Below, piece after piece: positions 1-5,725 of a stretch of DNA of 9,305 nt. The notes beneath the pieces were generated by a model. It had not been told where the DNA came from and did no database searches. It saw only the letters and a program-made list of their open reading frames with translations. Source of the DNA: Actinomycetota bacterium (GTDB lineage: Bacteria > Actinomycetota > Actinomycetes > Mycobacteriales > Micromonosporaceae); contig VAXX01000039.1 in the NCBI GenBank assembly GCA_005885115.1, positions 1 through 9,305 of the forward strand. The letters are read 5' to 3'. Numbering within the stretch: the first letter of the stretch is position 1; every line of letters begins with the position of its first letter. Position numbers and translations under genes: made by a program.

Positions 1-493
1 CGGTCTCCCATTCGGCGCCCAGCCCGCGGGCGATGTCCCACGCGTGGATGTTCAACTCGTTGAGCAGGTGGACGTACAGCCCGGCCAGCGGCAACCGCGC
101 GCCGCCCAGCCAGGTCACCTCGCGCAGCGGGTCGGCGCCTTCGGCCAGCCGGGTCAGCTCGGCGACGTCGGCGCGCAGCCGGTCGGTCAGTACCGGCAGC
201 TCCCGCTCGGTGAACCCGCGCAGCACCTGGCGGTTCATCTCGGCGACGGTGTCGACGGTGGTACCCAGGACCAGCTCGTGCAGGCCCGGGACGGGCAGGT
301 CCGGAACGGTACCGGTGACCAGCCCGATGTCCTTGATGGCGATGGTGGACAGGTGGGCCACGGTGTCGGCCACGGTCCAGTCGGCGGTGACGGCCCGGTC
401 CGGCGGGGCGTCCTTGACGAGCGCGAGCAGCCGGTCCAGGACGTCCGGTACCGAGCTCCACGCGCGGTGCCACTGATCCGGCCGGGTACTCAC
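1..493 (-). CDS. DinB / mycothiol-dependent maleylpyruvate isomerase family protein, partial (C-terminus beyond left edge)
   Basis: Reading the minus strand from a GTG at 493-491 gives an uninterrupted 164-codon frame to the window edge. The protein begins VSTRPDQWHRAW, has the family-typical stretch TADWTVADTVAHL (residues 36-48), and ends near HLLNELNIHAWDIARGLG. In this family (TIGR03083/MDMPI N-terminal, DinB four-helix fold) a metal is held by one His and an ExxxH pair. Here these are likely His47, Glu146 and His150. Relatives are thiol-dependent isomerases or transferases that use mycothiol, the actinobacterial thiol; the substrate of this one cannot be inferred. The GTG start overlaps the TGA of the upstream peroxidase-like gene (GTGA), so the two are probably translationally coupled. 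No separate ribosome binding site was examined for it. The fold family is fairly sure, the function is not. Confidence 0.8.
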   Translation of the reverse strand, partial: MSTRPDQWHRAWSSVPDVLDRLLALVKDAPPDRAVTADWTVADTVAHLSTIAIKDIGLVTGTVPDLPVPGLHELVLGTTVDTVAEMNRQVLRGFTERELPVLTDRLRADVAELTRLAEGADPLREVTWLGGARLPLAGLYVHLLNELNIHAWDIARGLGAEWET

Positions 494-1041
494 CGGACGT
501 ACCCGCCCACCTTGATCCACTGTGCCCGCTCCGCGTACACGCTGGGGTCGGGCGGCAGCACCGTACCGAGCCCGTCGACGTACCGGTTGAACATGGAGAA
601 CGCGGCCGCGATCAGTACGGTGTCGTGGATCTCCAGGTCGGTGGCGCCCGCCGCCCGGGCCGCCTCGACCATCGCGGTCGTCACCGACCGCCCGTCGTGC
701 CGTACCGCGGCGGCGATCGTCAGCAGGGCCCGCAGCTTCGGGGTCACCTCGGCGCTGTCGAGGTCCGCGCGTACCGACTCGACCAGCGGCATACCGCCGT
801 CCAGTTGCGCGGCCGCGAACGCCGAGTGCGACGAGGCGCAGAAGGTGCAGTCGTTGAGCCCGGACACGTACGCCGCGATCAGTTCCCGCTCCCCCGGCGT
901 CAGCGTCGGGTGGGTACCGTGCAACAGGACGTCGGCCAGGGCGTTGAGCGGGGCGGCGGTCTCGGGCCGGTACCGCATGAGTCCGGTGATCCCCGGGTGC
1001 TCCGCTTCGTCCAGCCCCAGATCGATGTGCGCCACGGTCAT
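490..1041 (-). CDS. Carboxymuconolactone decarboxylase / AhpD-like peroxidase-related protein
   Basis: A protein of about 183 residues beginning MTVAHIDLGLDEAEHPGITGLM. The diagnostic motif CTFCASSHS near the middle is the CxxCxxxH of the AhpD/CMD family, where the two cysteines form a redox-active pair and the His assists proton relay. Flanking helices (TPGERELIAAYVSGLND before, LRALLTIAAAVRHDGRSV after) match the all-helical family fold, and the length fits the 'uncharacterised peroxidase-related' subgroup. A role in cytosolic peroxide or thiol redox chemistry is inferred from the family only. On the start: the frame is open further upstream to about 1263, but that stretch is low-complexity and unlike the family. 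A GAGGAG directly abuts the ATG at 1041, leaving no spacer. The GTG at 1035, two codons later, would have an ideal 6-base spacing and may be the true start. The 3' end overlaps the isomerase-family gene by GTGA. Confidence 0.85.
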   Translation of the reverse strand: MTVAHIDLGLDEAEHPGITGLMRYRPETAAPLNALADVLLHGTHPTLTPGERELIAAYVSGLNDCTFCASSHSAFAAAQLDGGMPLVESVRADLDSAEVTPKLRALLTIAAAVRHDGRSVTTAMVEAARAAGATDLEIHDTVLIAAAFSMFNRYVDGLGTVLPPDPSVYAERAQWIKVGGYVR

Positions 1042-1106
1042 CTCCTCAATGATCAGGTCCGACAACTTCTTCGAGGCCGCTGTGCAGCCGGATCGGGTAC
1101 GGAGTG

Positions 1107-1137
1107 GAGGCGGCGCCCTCGGAGGTGGCGCCGCCTC
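1107..1137. terminator. Perfect 11-bp GC-rich hairpin in the gap between two minus-strand genes
   Basis: GAGGCGGCGCC (1107-1117) and GGCGCCGCCTC (1127-1137) are perfect inverted copies around a 9-base loop. The hairpin lies about 65 bases beyond the stop of the 104-residue gene at 1202 and about 65 bases upstream of the peroxidase-like start. No T-run follows in either direction, so this would be a U-less terminator of the kind proposed in actinomycetes. A protein-binding site is the alternative. A second small hairpin (GGAGCGC, loop GTC, GCGCTCC, 1175-1191) sits closer to the stop. Confidence 0.5.
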
Positions 1138-1201
1138 GACGGACCGCGGTGCGCGGGTCGGGCTATGACGAACGGGAGCGCGTCGCGCTCCGGGCTGGCG
1201 G

Positions 1202-1516
1202 TCAGGCGGGCTGCGAGGCCACCACCCGGCGGCCGCTGACCTTGCCGGCCGGCATCGGACCACCCTTGGCGGTACCGGTCATGTCGTCGCCGTCGATCAC
1301 GACGTCGAACACCAGGTTCATCCGCATCGGCCTGGTGATCGACTGGTACCACGACAGGCGGTCGCCCGCCAACTGGAGGTCCTGCATCACGAGCTCCTCC
1401 TTCTCACCACGGGAGATGCCCTGCAGCACACCGTCCCTGGTGAACAGTTCGAGCACGGTGTGACGGGTACCCAGCGGCGTGGACACCGCGACCTTCCACG
1501 ATCCCTCGACGGCCAC
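1202..1516 (-). CDS. Conserved-looking small beta-rich protein of unknown function (104 aa)
   Basis: The frame starts at a GTG (1516-1514) preceded by GAGGGGG about five bases upstream, a good ribosome binding site, and ends at 1202. The protein begins MAVEGSWKVAVSTPLG and alternates short hydrophobic strands with charged turns: VLELFTRDGVLQGIS, LQLAGDRLSWYQSI, MNLVFDVVIDGDDMTGTAK, KVSGRRV. The pattern of W, then TPxG, then an L-F-D-V-V-I-D-G-D strand and a TGTAK strand resembles small calycin/lipocalin-like barrel proteins common in actinobacteria; I know no established function. There is no signal peptide, membrane segment or metal motif. It is divergent from the enediyne operon, so a shared control region is possible, but nothing ties it to that pathway. 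High confidence that it is a gene, low on fold. Confidence 0.75.
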   Translation of the reverse strand: MAVEGSWKVAVSTPLGTRHTVLELFTRDGVLQGISRGEKEELVMQDLQLAGDRLSWYQSITRPMRMNLVFDVVIDGDDMTGTAKGGPMPAGKVSGRRVVASQPA

Positions 1517-1934
1517 GACGGCCCCCTCTCATCCGGTACCCCGGCGGCCGACCGTACTGCCACGGCGGGCGACGCCCGGAGGGCGCATCAGGCGGCGCCG
1601 TCCTCAGGCTAGCCATTGCCGGACGCTCACCTAGTCGCCATATTGCCGTCTTCGCCGATCCCCGGCGGATGCGAATTCCGTAGGCCCGGCTCAATAGCCG
1701 ACAACCGCGGGAGCAATGTGAAAGAAGCGCACGGCAGTCGTACTGGCAGACGATGTTTGTCAGTGGCGAACCGCGTCCTGCGGCTTACCCATCTCGACCC
1801 CACCCACGGCCCTTCCAGGAGGAAACCAGGCGTCGGAGAGATCGAAGTCGCCGAAGAAACGTAACCGCCATTCCACCGCGTGCGCCTATTCGAAAGTTCT
1901 CAGTGAGAAGCGGCGCCGCGGTGAACCGTTTGCC
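1517..1934. other. Divergent intergenic region between the 104-aa gene and the enediyne operon
   Basis: About 420 bases without a convincing gene, visibly less G+C-rich around 1610-1760 than the rest. It must hold the promoter of the minus-strand 104-residue gene and probably that of the pksE operon. I see no clear -35/-10 pair. TAGCCT on the minus strand (near 1608-1613) is a possible -10, and TTGTCA at 1757-1762, inside the palindrome below, is a possible -35 for rightward transcription; both are weak. A small hairpin (CGGGC-gac-GCCCG, 1566-1578) lies in the probable leader of the 104-residue gene. A perfect AGGAGG at 1817-1822 has no start codon at usable distance. Confidence 0.5.
1742..1764. 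promoter_or_regulatory. Imperfect palindrome, candidate operator upstream of pksE operon
   Basis: ACTGGCAGAC (1742-1751), spacer GAT, then GTTTGTCAGT (1755-1764). Eight of ten positions pair as Watson-Crick inverted repeats and the other two are G opposite T. The size and short spacer suit a dimeric repressor such as a TetR- or GntR-type regulator, and the right arm contains TTGTCA, a near -35 hexamer. It lies about 320 bases before the pksE start and 225 bases from the divergent gene. No regulator gene is in the window, so the partner is unknown. Confidence 0.3.
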
Positions 1935-2090
1935 GTGTTCGCACCGCGCCGGCGCGAGCAGCCGGTCCGCCACCTCCCGGTCCGCCACCTCGACGCGGCC
2001 AGGTCCGCCAACAAGATCGACCGGACGACGCCGGTCAGTCCCGTCGACCGCGCCAAGTCGGCCGACACGCAGGGCAAGGAGCAGCAATGA
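1935..2090 (+). CDS. Short coding-like frame overlapping pksE by ATGA; possible 3' remnant of a lost upstream gene
   Basis: From GTG 1935 the frame reads 51 codons (begins VFAPRRREQPVRHLPVRHLD, ends DTQGKEQQ) and stops at TGA 2088-2090, overlapping the pksE ATG at 2087. About 48 of 51 codons end in G or C; the other plus frames here lack that bias, so real coding origin is likely. The frame stays open back to a stop at 1719, but with mixed third bases and no ATG or GTG before 1935, and no good ribosome binding site precedes 1935. The peptide is basic and hydrophilic, with no domain I recognise. In enediyne clusters a membrane-protein gene (E5/UnbU) commonly precedes pksE, so this could be the tail of such a gene after a deletion. 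That identity is inference only. A short genuine coupled ORF is the alternative. Confidence 0.4.
   Translation: MFAPRRREQPVRHLPVRHLDAARSANKIDRTTPVSPVDRAKSADTQGKEQQ
1962..1991 (+). repeat. Perfect 15-bp tandem duplication, in frame
   Basis: CCGGTCCGCCACCTC occurs twice, back to back (1962-1976 and 1977-1991). Fifteen bases is five codons. In the frame that ends at 2090 it duplicates the peptide PVRHL without disturbing the frame, which fits slippage within a coding or formerly coding sequence. Confidence 0.85.
2076..2081 (+). promoter_or_regulatory. Ribosome binding site of pksE
   Basis: AAGGAG at 2076-2081 lies five bases before the ATG at 2087 and fixes that start. The protein then opens with MSERIAVVGIACRYPD, the normal beginning of the ketosynthase. 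The site lies inside the last codons of the upstream frame, so initiation may be coupled to it. Confidence 0.8.
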
Positions 2091-5000
2091 GCGAGCGCAT
2101 CGCGGTCGTCGGGATCGCCTGTCGCTATCCCGATGCCGAGAACCCCAACCAACTGTGGGAGAACGTGCTCACCGGTCGCCGGGCGTTCCGCCGGCTGCCG
2201 GACGAGCGGATGAACTCCGAGGACTACTACTCCCCCGACCCGACCGCACCGGACCGGTTCTACTCGCCCAAAGCGGCGGTACTCGAGGGGTTCGAGTTCG
2301 ACCGGGTCAGGTACAAGGTCGCGGGCAGCACGTTCCGGTCCACCGACATGACGCACTGGCTGGCGCTGGACACGGTCGCCCGGGCGCTGGAGGACGCCGG
2401 TTTCCCCGAGGGCCAGGGGCTTCCGCAGACCACCACCGGTGTGGTCATCGGCAACACGCTGACCGGTGAGTTCAGCCGGGCCAACCTGATGCGGCTGCGG
2501 TGGCCGTACGTGCGCCGTACCGTCGGCGCCGCGCTGCGCCAGCGGGGCTGGGACGACACCGAGGTGGGCGAGTTCCTCGACACGCTCGAACCGCAGTACA
2601 AGGCGCCGTTCCCGCCGATCGACGAGGACACCCTCGCCGGTGGGCTGGCCAACACCATCGCCGGCCGGGTCTGCAACTACTTCGACTTCAAGGGCGGCGG
2701 GTACACCGTCGACGGGGCCTGCTCGTCATCGCTGCTGTCGGTGGCCACCGCGTGCGAGGCGCTGATCAACGGTGACCTGGACGCGGCCATCGCGGGCGGC
2801 GTGGACCTGAGCATCGACCCGTTCGAGGTGATCGGCTTCGCCAAGACCGGCGCGCTGGCCACCGCCGAGATGCGCGTGTACGACCGCAACTCCAACGGGT
2901 TCTGGCCGGGCGAGGGCTGCGGCATGCTCGTCCTGATGCGCGACGAGGACGCGCTCGCGCGCGGGCTGCGCCGGTACGCGGTCATCGCCGGCTGGGGGTA
3001 CTCCTCGGACGGCAAGGGCGGGATCACCCGGCCGGAGGCCAGCGGGCACCGGCTGGCGATCAGCCGGGCGTACGAGCGGGCCGGCTTCGGTATCGACTCG
3101 GTCGCGTACCTGGAGGGGCACGGCACCGGTACCGCCGTCGGGGACGCCACCGAACTGCGCGCCTTCACCGAGGCCCGCCAGGAGGCGGACCCGGACGCCC
3201 CGCCGGCCGCGATCAGCACGGTGAAGGGCAACTTCGGCCACACCAAGGCCGCCGCCGGGGTCGCCGGGCTGCTCAAGGTGATCCTCGCGGTACGCCAGCA
3301 GGTGATCCCGCCGGCCACCGGACACGTCGAGACGCACCCGGTGCTCGACGTCGAGCGGCCCGCGCTGCGCATCCTGTCGGGTGCCGAGCTGTGGCCGGCC
3401 GACAAGCCGGTCCGCGCGGCGGTGTCCTCGATGGGGTTCGGCGGCATCAACGCCCACGTCGTGGTGGAGAGCGCGGACAGCACCCGGCGGACCCGGATCG
3501 GTTCGGCGACGACGGCGCTGGTGCGCTCCCGTCAGGACGCCGAGCTGCTGCTTTTCGACGCCCGTACGGTCGAGGACCTCAGCGACCGGCTCGGTGAGCT
3601 GGCGCCCTGGGTGGCCCGGCTGTCGTACGCCGAACTGGGCGACCTGGCCGCCACCCTCGCCGGACAGCTGGCGGACCGGCCGGTCCGCGCGGCCGTGGTG
3701 GCCTCCTCGCCCGAGGAGGCGACCCGGCGCATCGAGCGGCTGATCGGGTCGCTCGCCGAGGGGAGGTACTCGGTGGTCGACGCGACCAACGGGGTGTTCC
3801 TCGGTTCGGCGGGCAACAACCCCCGGATCGGGTACCTGTTCCCGGGCCAGGGCGCCGGCCGGCGCGCCGACGGCGGCGCGCTGCGCCGCCGGTTCGAGGA
3901 GGTCGACGCGCTGTACCAGACGTACCAGCCGCCGGCCGGTGCCGACCTCGTGGCCACCGCCGTCGCCCAGCCACGGATCGTCACCGCGTCGGTCGCCGGC
4001 CTGCGGGTGCTGTCGATGCTGGGTGTCGAGGCGGTCGGCGCGGCCGGGCACAGCCTCGGCGAGCTGACCACCCTGCACTGGGCCGGTGCCATGGACGAGA
4101 ACACGCTGCTCGCGACGGCGGCGGCGCGCGGCCGGATCATGGCCGACGCCAGCGCCGGGGACGGCACCATGGTCAGCATCTCCGCCTCGCCCGAGGTGGT
4201 GGAGCCGCTGCTGGCCGGTACCCCGGTGGTCATCGCCGGCTACAACAGCCCGCAGCAGACCGTGGTATCCGGACCCGTGGCCGCCTGCGAGGAGGTCGGC
4301 GCCCGGGCCGGCGCGCAGGGTCTGTTCTGGACCCGCATCGCGGTGTCCCACGCCTTCCACTCCGAGGCGGTCGCCCCGGCGGCGGTCGCCTTCGGCGAGC
4401 ACCTGTCCGGTGTGTCCTTCGCCCCGCTGGCCCGGACGATGGTGTCGACGGTCACCGGCGACGTCCTGCCGGCCGACGCCGACGTGGCCGACCTGCTGCG
4501 CCGGCAGGTGCTGGACCCGGTCCGGTTCACTCAGGCGGTGAGCCGGCTGGCCGAGAACTGCGACCTGCTGCTGGAGGTCGGCCCGGGCAAGGTGCTGCGC
4601 GGGTTGGCCAGCGAGATCGCACCGCAGGTACCGACGATCTCGCTGGAGACCGACAGCCTGTCGCTGTCCGGCCTGCTCAACGCGGTCGGGGCCGGGTACG
4701 CACTGGGCGCGCCGGTCAACCACGAGGCGCTGTTCCAGGACCGGTTCACCCGGCCGCTGGAGCCGGGCCGGCCGCTGAAGTTCCTGGCCAGCCCGGCCGA
4801 GTCGGCACCGGCCGGTGACTTCGCGGTCGCCCGTACCGTCGACGCGCCGGCCGGGGCCACGTCCGCCCCGTCGCTCACCGCCTCCGGTACCGATGGCACC
4901 GGTGGGGTGGACACCCTGGAGCTGCTGCGGCGCCTGGCCGCCGAGCGGGCCGAGTTGCCGCTGGAGGCGGTACGGCCGGACAGCCGGCCGCTTGACGAGC

Positions 5001-5725
5001 TGCACCTGAGCTCGATCACCGTCGGGCAGATCGTCAACCAGGCCGCCCGGGAGCTCAACGTGGCCGCTCCCACCCTGACCTCCAGCTACGCCACCGCCAC
5101 GGTGGCCGAGATCGCGCAGATCCTCGACGAGGCCGGTGGCGCCGGCCGGACCGGGGACGCCGACGAGCGCGAGTCGGTCGCCGGGGTGGCCCCGTGGGTA
5201 CGGGCGTTCGCGGTGGACCTGGTGCCCACCGAGGTCGGGCCCCGGGCCGGTGCCCCGGTCGACGGCGGCTGGCAGGCGTTCACGGCCGGGGCCGCTCCGC
5301 TGGCCGAGCCGCTGCGTACGGCGTTGCAGCGGGCCCGGGTGGGCGGCGGGGTGCTGCTGTGCCTGCCGCGGGACTGCGAGCCCGAGCACATCCCGGTGAT
5401 GCCAAGACCCTGCACCAGGAACACCCCGAGATCGTCACCACGGTGGTCACCATGCCGCTGGCCGACGAGCTGCCCGACGCCGTCCTCACGGCGACGGTGG
5501 CCCGGGTGGTCGCCGACGTGGCCGCCACCACCGGGTTCAGCGAGGTGCACTACGACGCGGACGGAACCCGGTACGTGCCGGTGCTGCGTCCGGCGGCCCT
5601 GCCCCCCAACGGCGGGGCCGGGATCGGCGCCGACGACGTACTCCTGGTCACCGGCGGCGGCAAGGGCATCACCGCCGAGTGCGCGCTGGCCCTGGGCCGG
5701 GACACCGGTACCGCGGTCGGCCTGA
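2087..5725 (+). CDS. pksE: PksE N-terminal open frame: KS-AT-ACP, then about 107 out-of-frame residues
   Basis: 1212 codons, of which about the first 1105 are in the native frame. KS, residues 1-465: active-site Cys212 in DGACSSSL, His345 in EGHGTGTA and His385 in GNFGHTKA, with enediyne-specific stretches such as GNTLTGEFSRAN and FKGGGYTVDGACSSS. AT, about 580-880: FPGQGAG, nucleophile Ser656 in GHSLGEL, His758 in SHAFHS. ACP, about 941-1018: LDELHLSSITVGQIV, where the phosphopantetheine Ser is probably 976 (975 is adjacent); its equivalent in SgcE is Ser974. The KR structural part begins near 1038 and is cut at Met1105. Residues after that (PRPCTRNTPRSS onward) are Arg/Pro-rich and unlike any synthase. 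If translated, this would be a KS-AT-ACP protein without reduction, dehydration or self-activation. Confidence 0.85.
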   Translation: MSERIAVVGIACRYPDAENPNQLWENVLTGRRAFRRLPDERMNSEDYYSPDPTAPDRFYSPKAAVLEGFEFDRVRYKVAGSTFRSTDMTHWLALDTVARALEDAGFPEGQGLPQTTTGVVIGNTLTGEFSRANLMRLRWPYVRRTVGAALRQRGWDDTEVGEFLDTLEPQYKAPFPPIDEDTLAGGLANTIAGRVCNYFDFKGGGYTVDGACSSSLLSVATACEALINGDLDAAIAGGVDLSIDPFEVIGFAKTGALATAEMRVYDRNSNGFWPGEGCGMLVLMRDEDALARGLRRYAVIAGWGYSSDGKGGITRPEASGHRLAISRAYERAGFGIDSVAYLEGHGTGTAVGDATELRAFTEARQEADPDAPPAAISTVKGNFGHTKAAAGVAGLLKVILAVRQQVIPPATGHVETHPVLDVERPALRILSGAELWPADKPVRAAVSSMGFGGINAHVVVESADSTRRTRIGSATTALVRSRQDAELLLFDARTVEDLSDRLGELAPWVARLSYAELGDLAATLAGQLADRPVRAAVVASSPEEATRRIERLIGSLAEGRYSVVDATNGVFLGSAGNNPRIGYLFPGQGAGRRADGGALRRRFEEVDALYQTYQPPAGADLVATAVAQPRIVTASVAGLRVLSMLGVEAVGAAGHSLGELTTLHWAGAMDENTLLATAAARGRIMADASAGDGTMVSISASPEVVEPLLAGTPVVIAGYNSPQQTVVSGPVAACEEVGARAGAQGLFWTRIAVSHAFHSEAVAPAAVAFGEHLSGVSFAPLARTMVSTVTGDVLPADADVADLLRRQVLDPVRFTQAVSRLAENCDLLLEVGPGKVLRGLASEIAPQVPTISLETDSLSLSGLLNAVGAGYALGAPVNHEALFQDRFTRPLEPGRPLKFLASPAESAPAGDFAVARTVDAPAGATSAPSLTASGTDGTGGVDTLELLRRLAAERAELPLEAVRPDSRPLDELHLSSITVGQIVNQAARELNVAAPTLTSSYATATVAEIAQILDEAGGAGRTGDADERESVAGVAPWVRAFAVDLVPTEVGPRAGAPVDGGWQAFTAGAAPLAEPLRTALQRARVGGGVLLCLPRDCEPEHIPVMPRPCTRNTPRSSPRWSPCRWPTSCPTPSSRRRWPGWSPTWPPPPGSARCTTTRTEPGTCRCCVRRPCPPTAGPGSAPTTYSWSPAAARASPPSARWPWAGTPVPRSA
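5399..5402 (+). other. Frameshift junction in pksE
   Basis: Up to the ATG at 5399-5401 the native frame reads LLCLPRDCEPEHIPVM. From GCC at 5401 the native sequence resumes one frame back as AKTLHQEHPEIVTTVV and continues cleanly to the end of the gene. The net loss is one base modulo three. Adding one base between 5401 and 5402 would restore ...PVM-A-KTLHQ. From memory of homologues, a longer segment of some tens of residues normally separates these two motifs, so an out-of-frame deletion of about 80-110 bases is at least as likely as one missing base. No slippery heptamer is present. Confidence 0.85.

Noticed and set aside
44..1168. 374-codon plus-strand frame across the left genes
   Set aside because: It lies opposite two minus-strand genes with recognised motifs and good third-position bias; the plus-strand protein resembles nothing.
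1042..1263. Longer N-terminus for the peroxidase-like protein, start near 1263
   Set aside because: The added 74 residues are Arg/Pro/Ala low complexity, overlap another gene and the hairpin, and the ribosome binding site lies right before 1041.
1616..1864. 82-codon plus-strand frame in the intergenic region
   Set aside because: Mixed third-position use, no ribosome binding site, no recognisable sequence; crosses the least G+C-rich part of the window.
2726..5389. 887-codon open frame on the minus strand opposite pksE
   Set aside because: It is a mirror of high-G+C codons in the real gene: low-complexity Gly/Arg/Gln-rich protein with no domain, while the plus strand carries clear catalytic motifs.
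5390..5410. Programmed ribosomal frameshift in pksE
   Set aside because: The required shift is -1 (or +2) but GTGATGCCAAG contains no slippery heptamer and I see no obvious stimulatory hairpin directly downstream; no enediyne synthase I know uses one.
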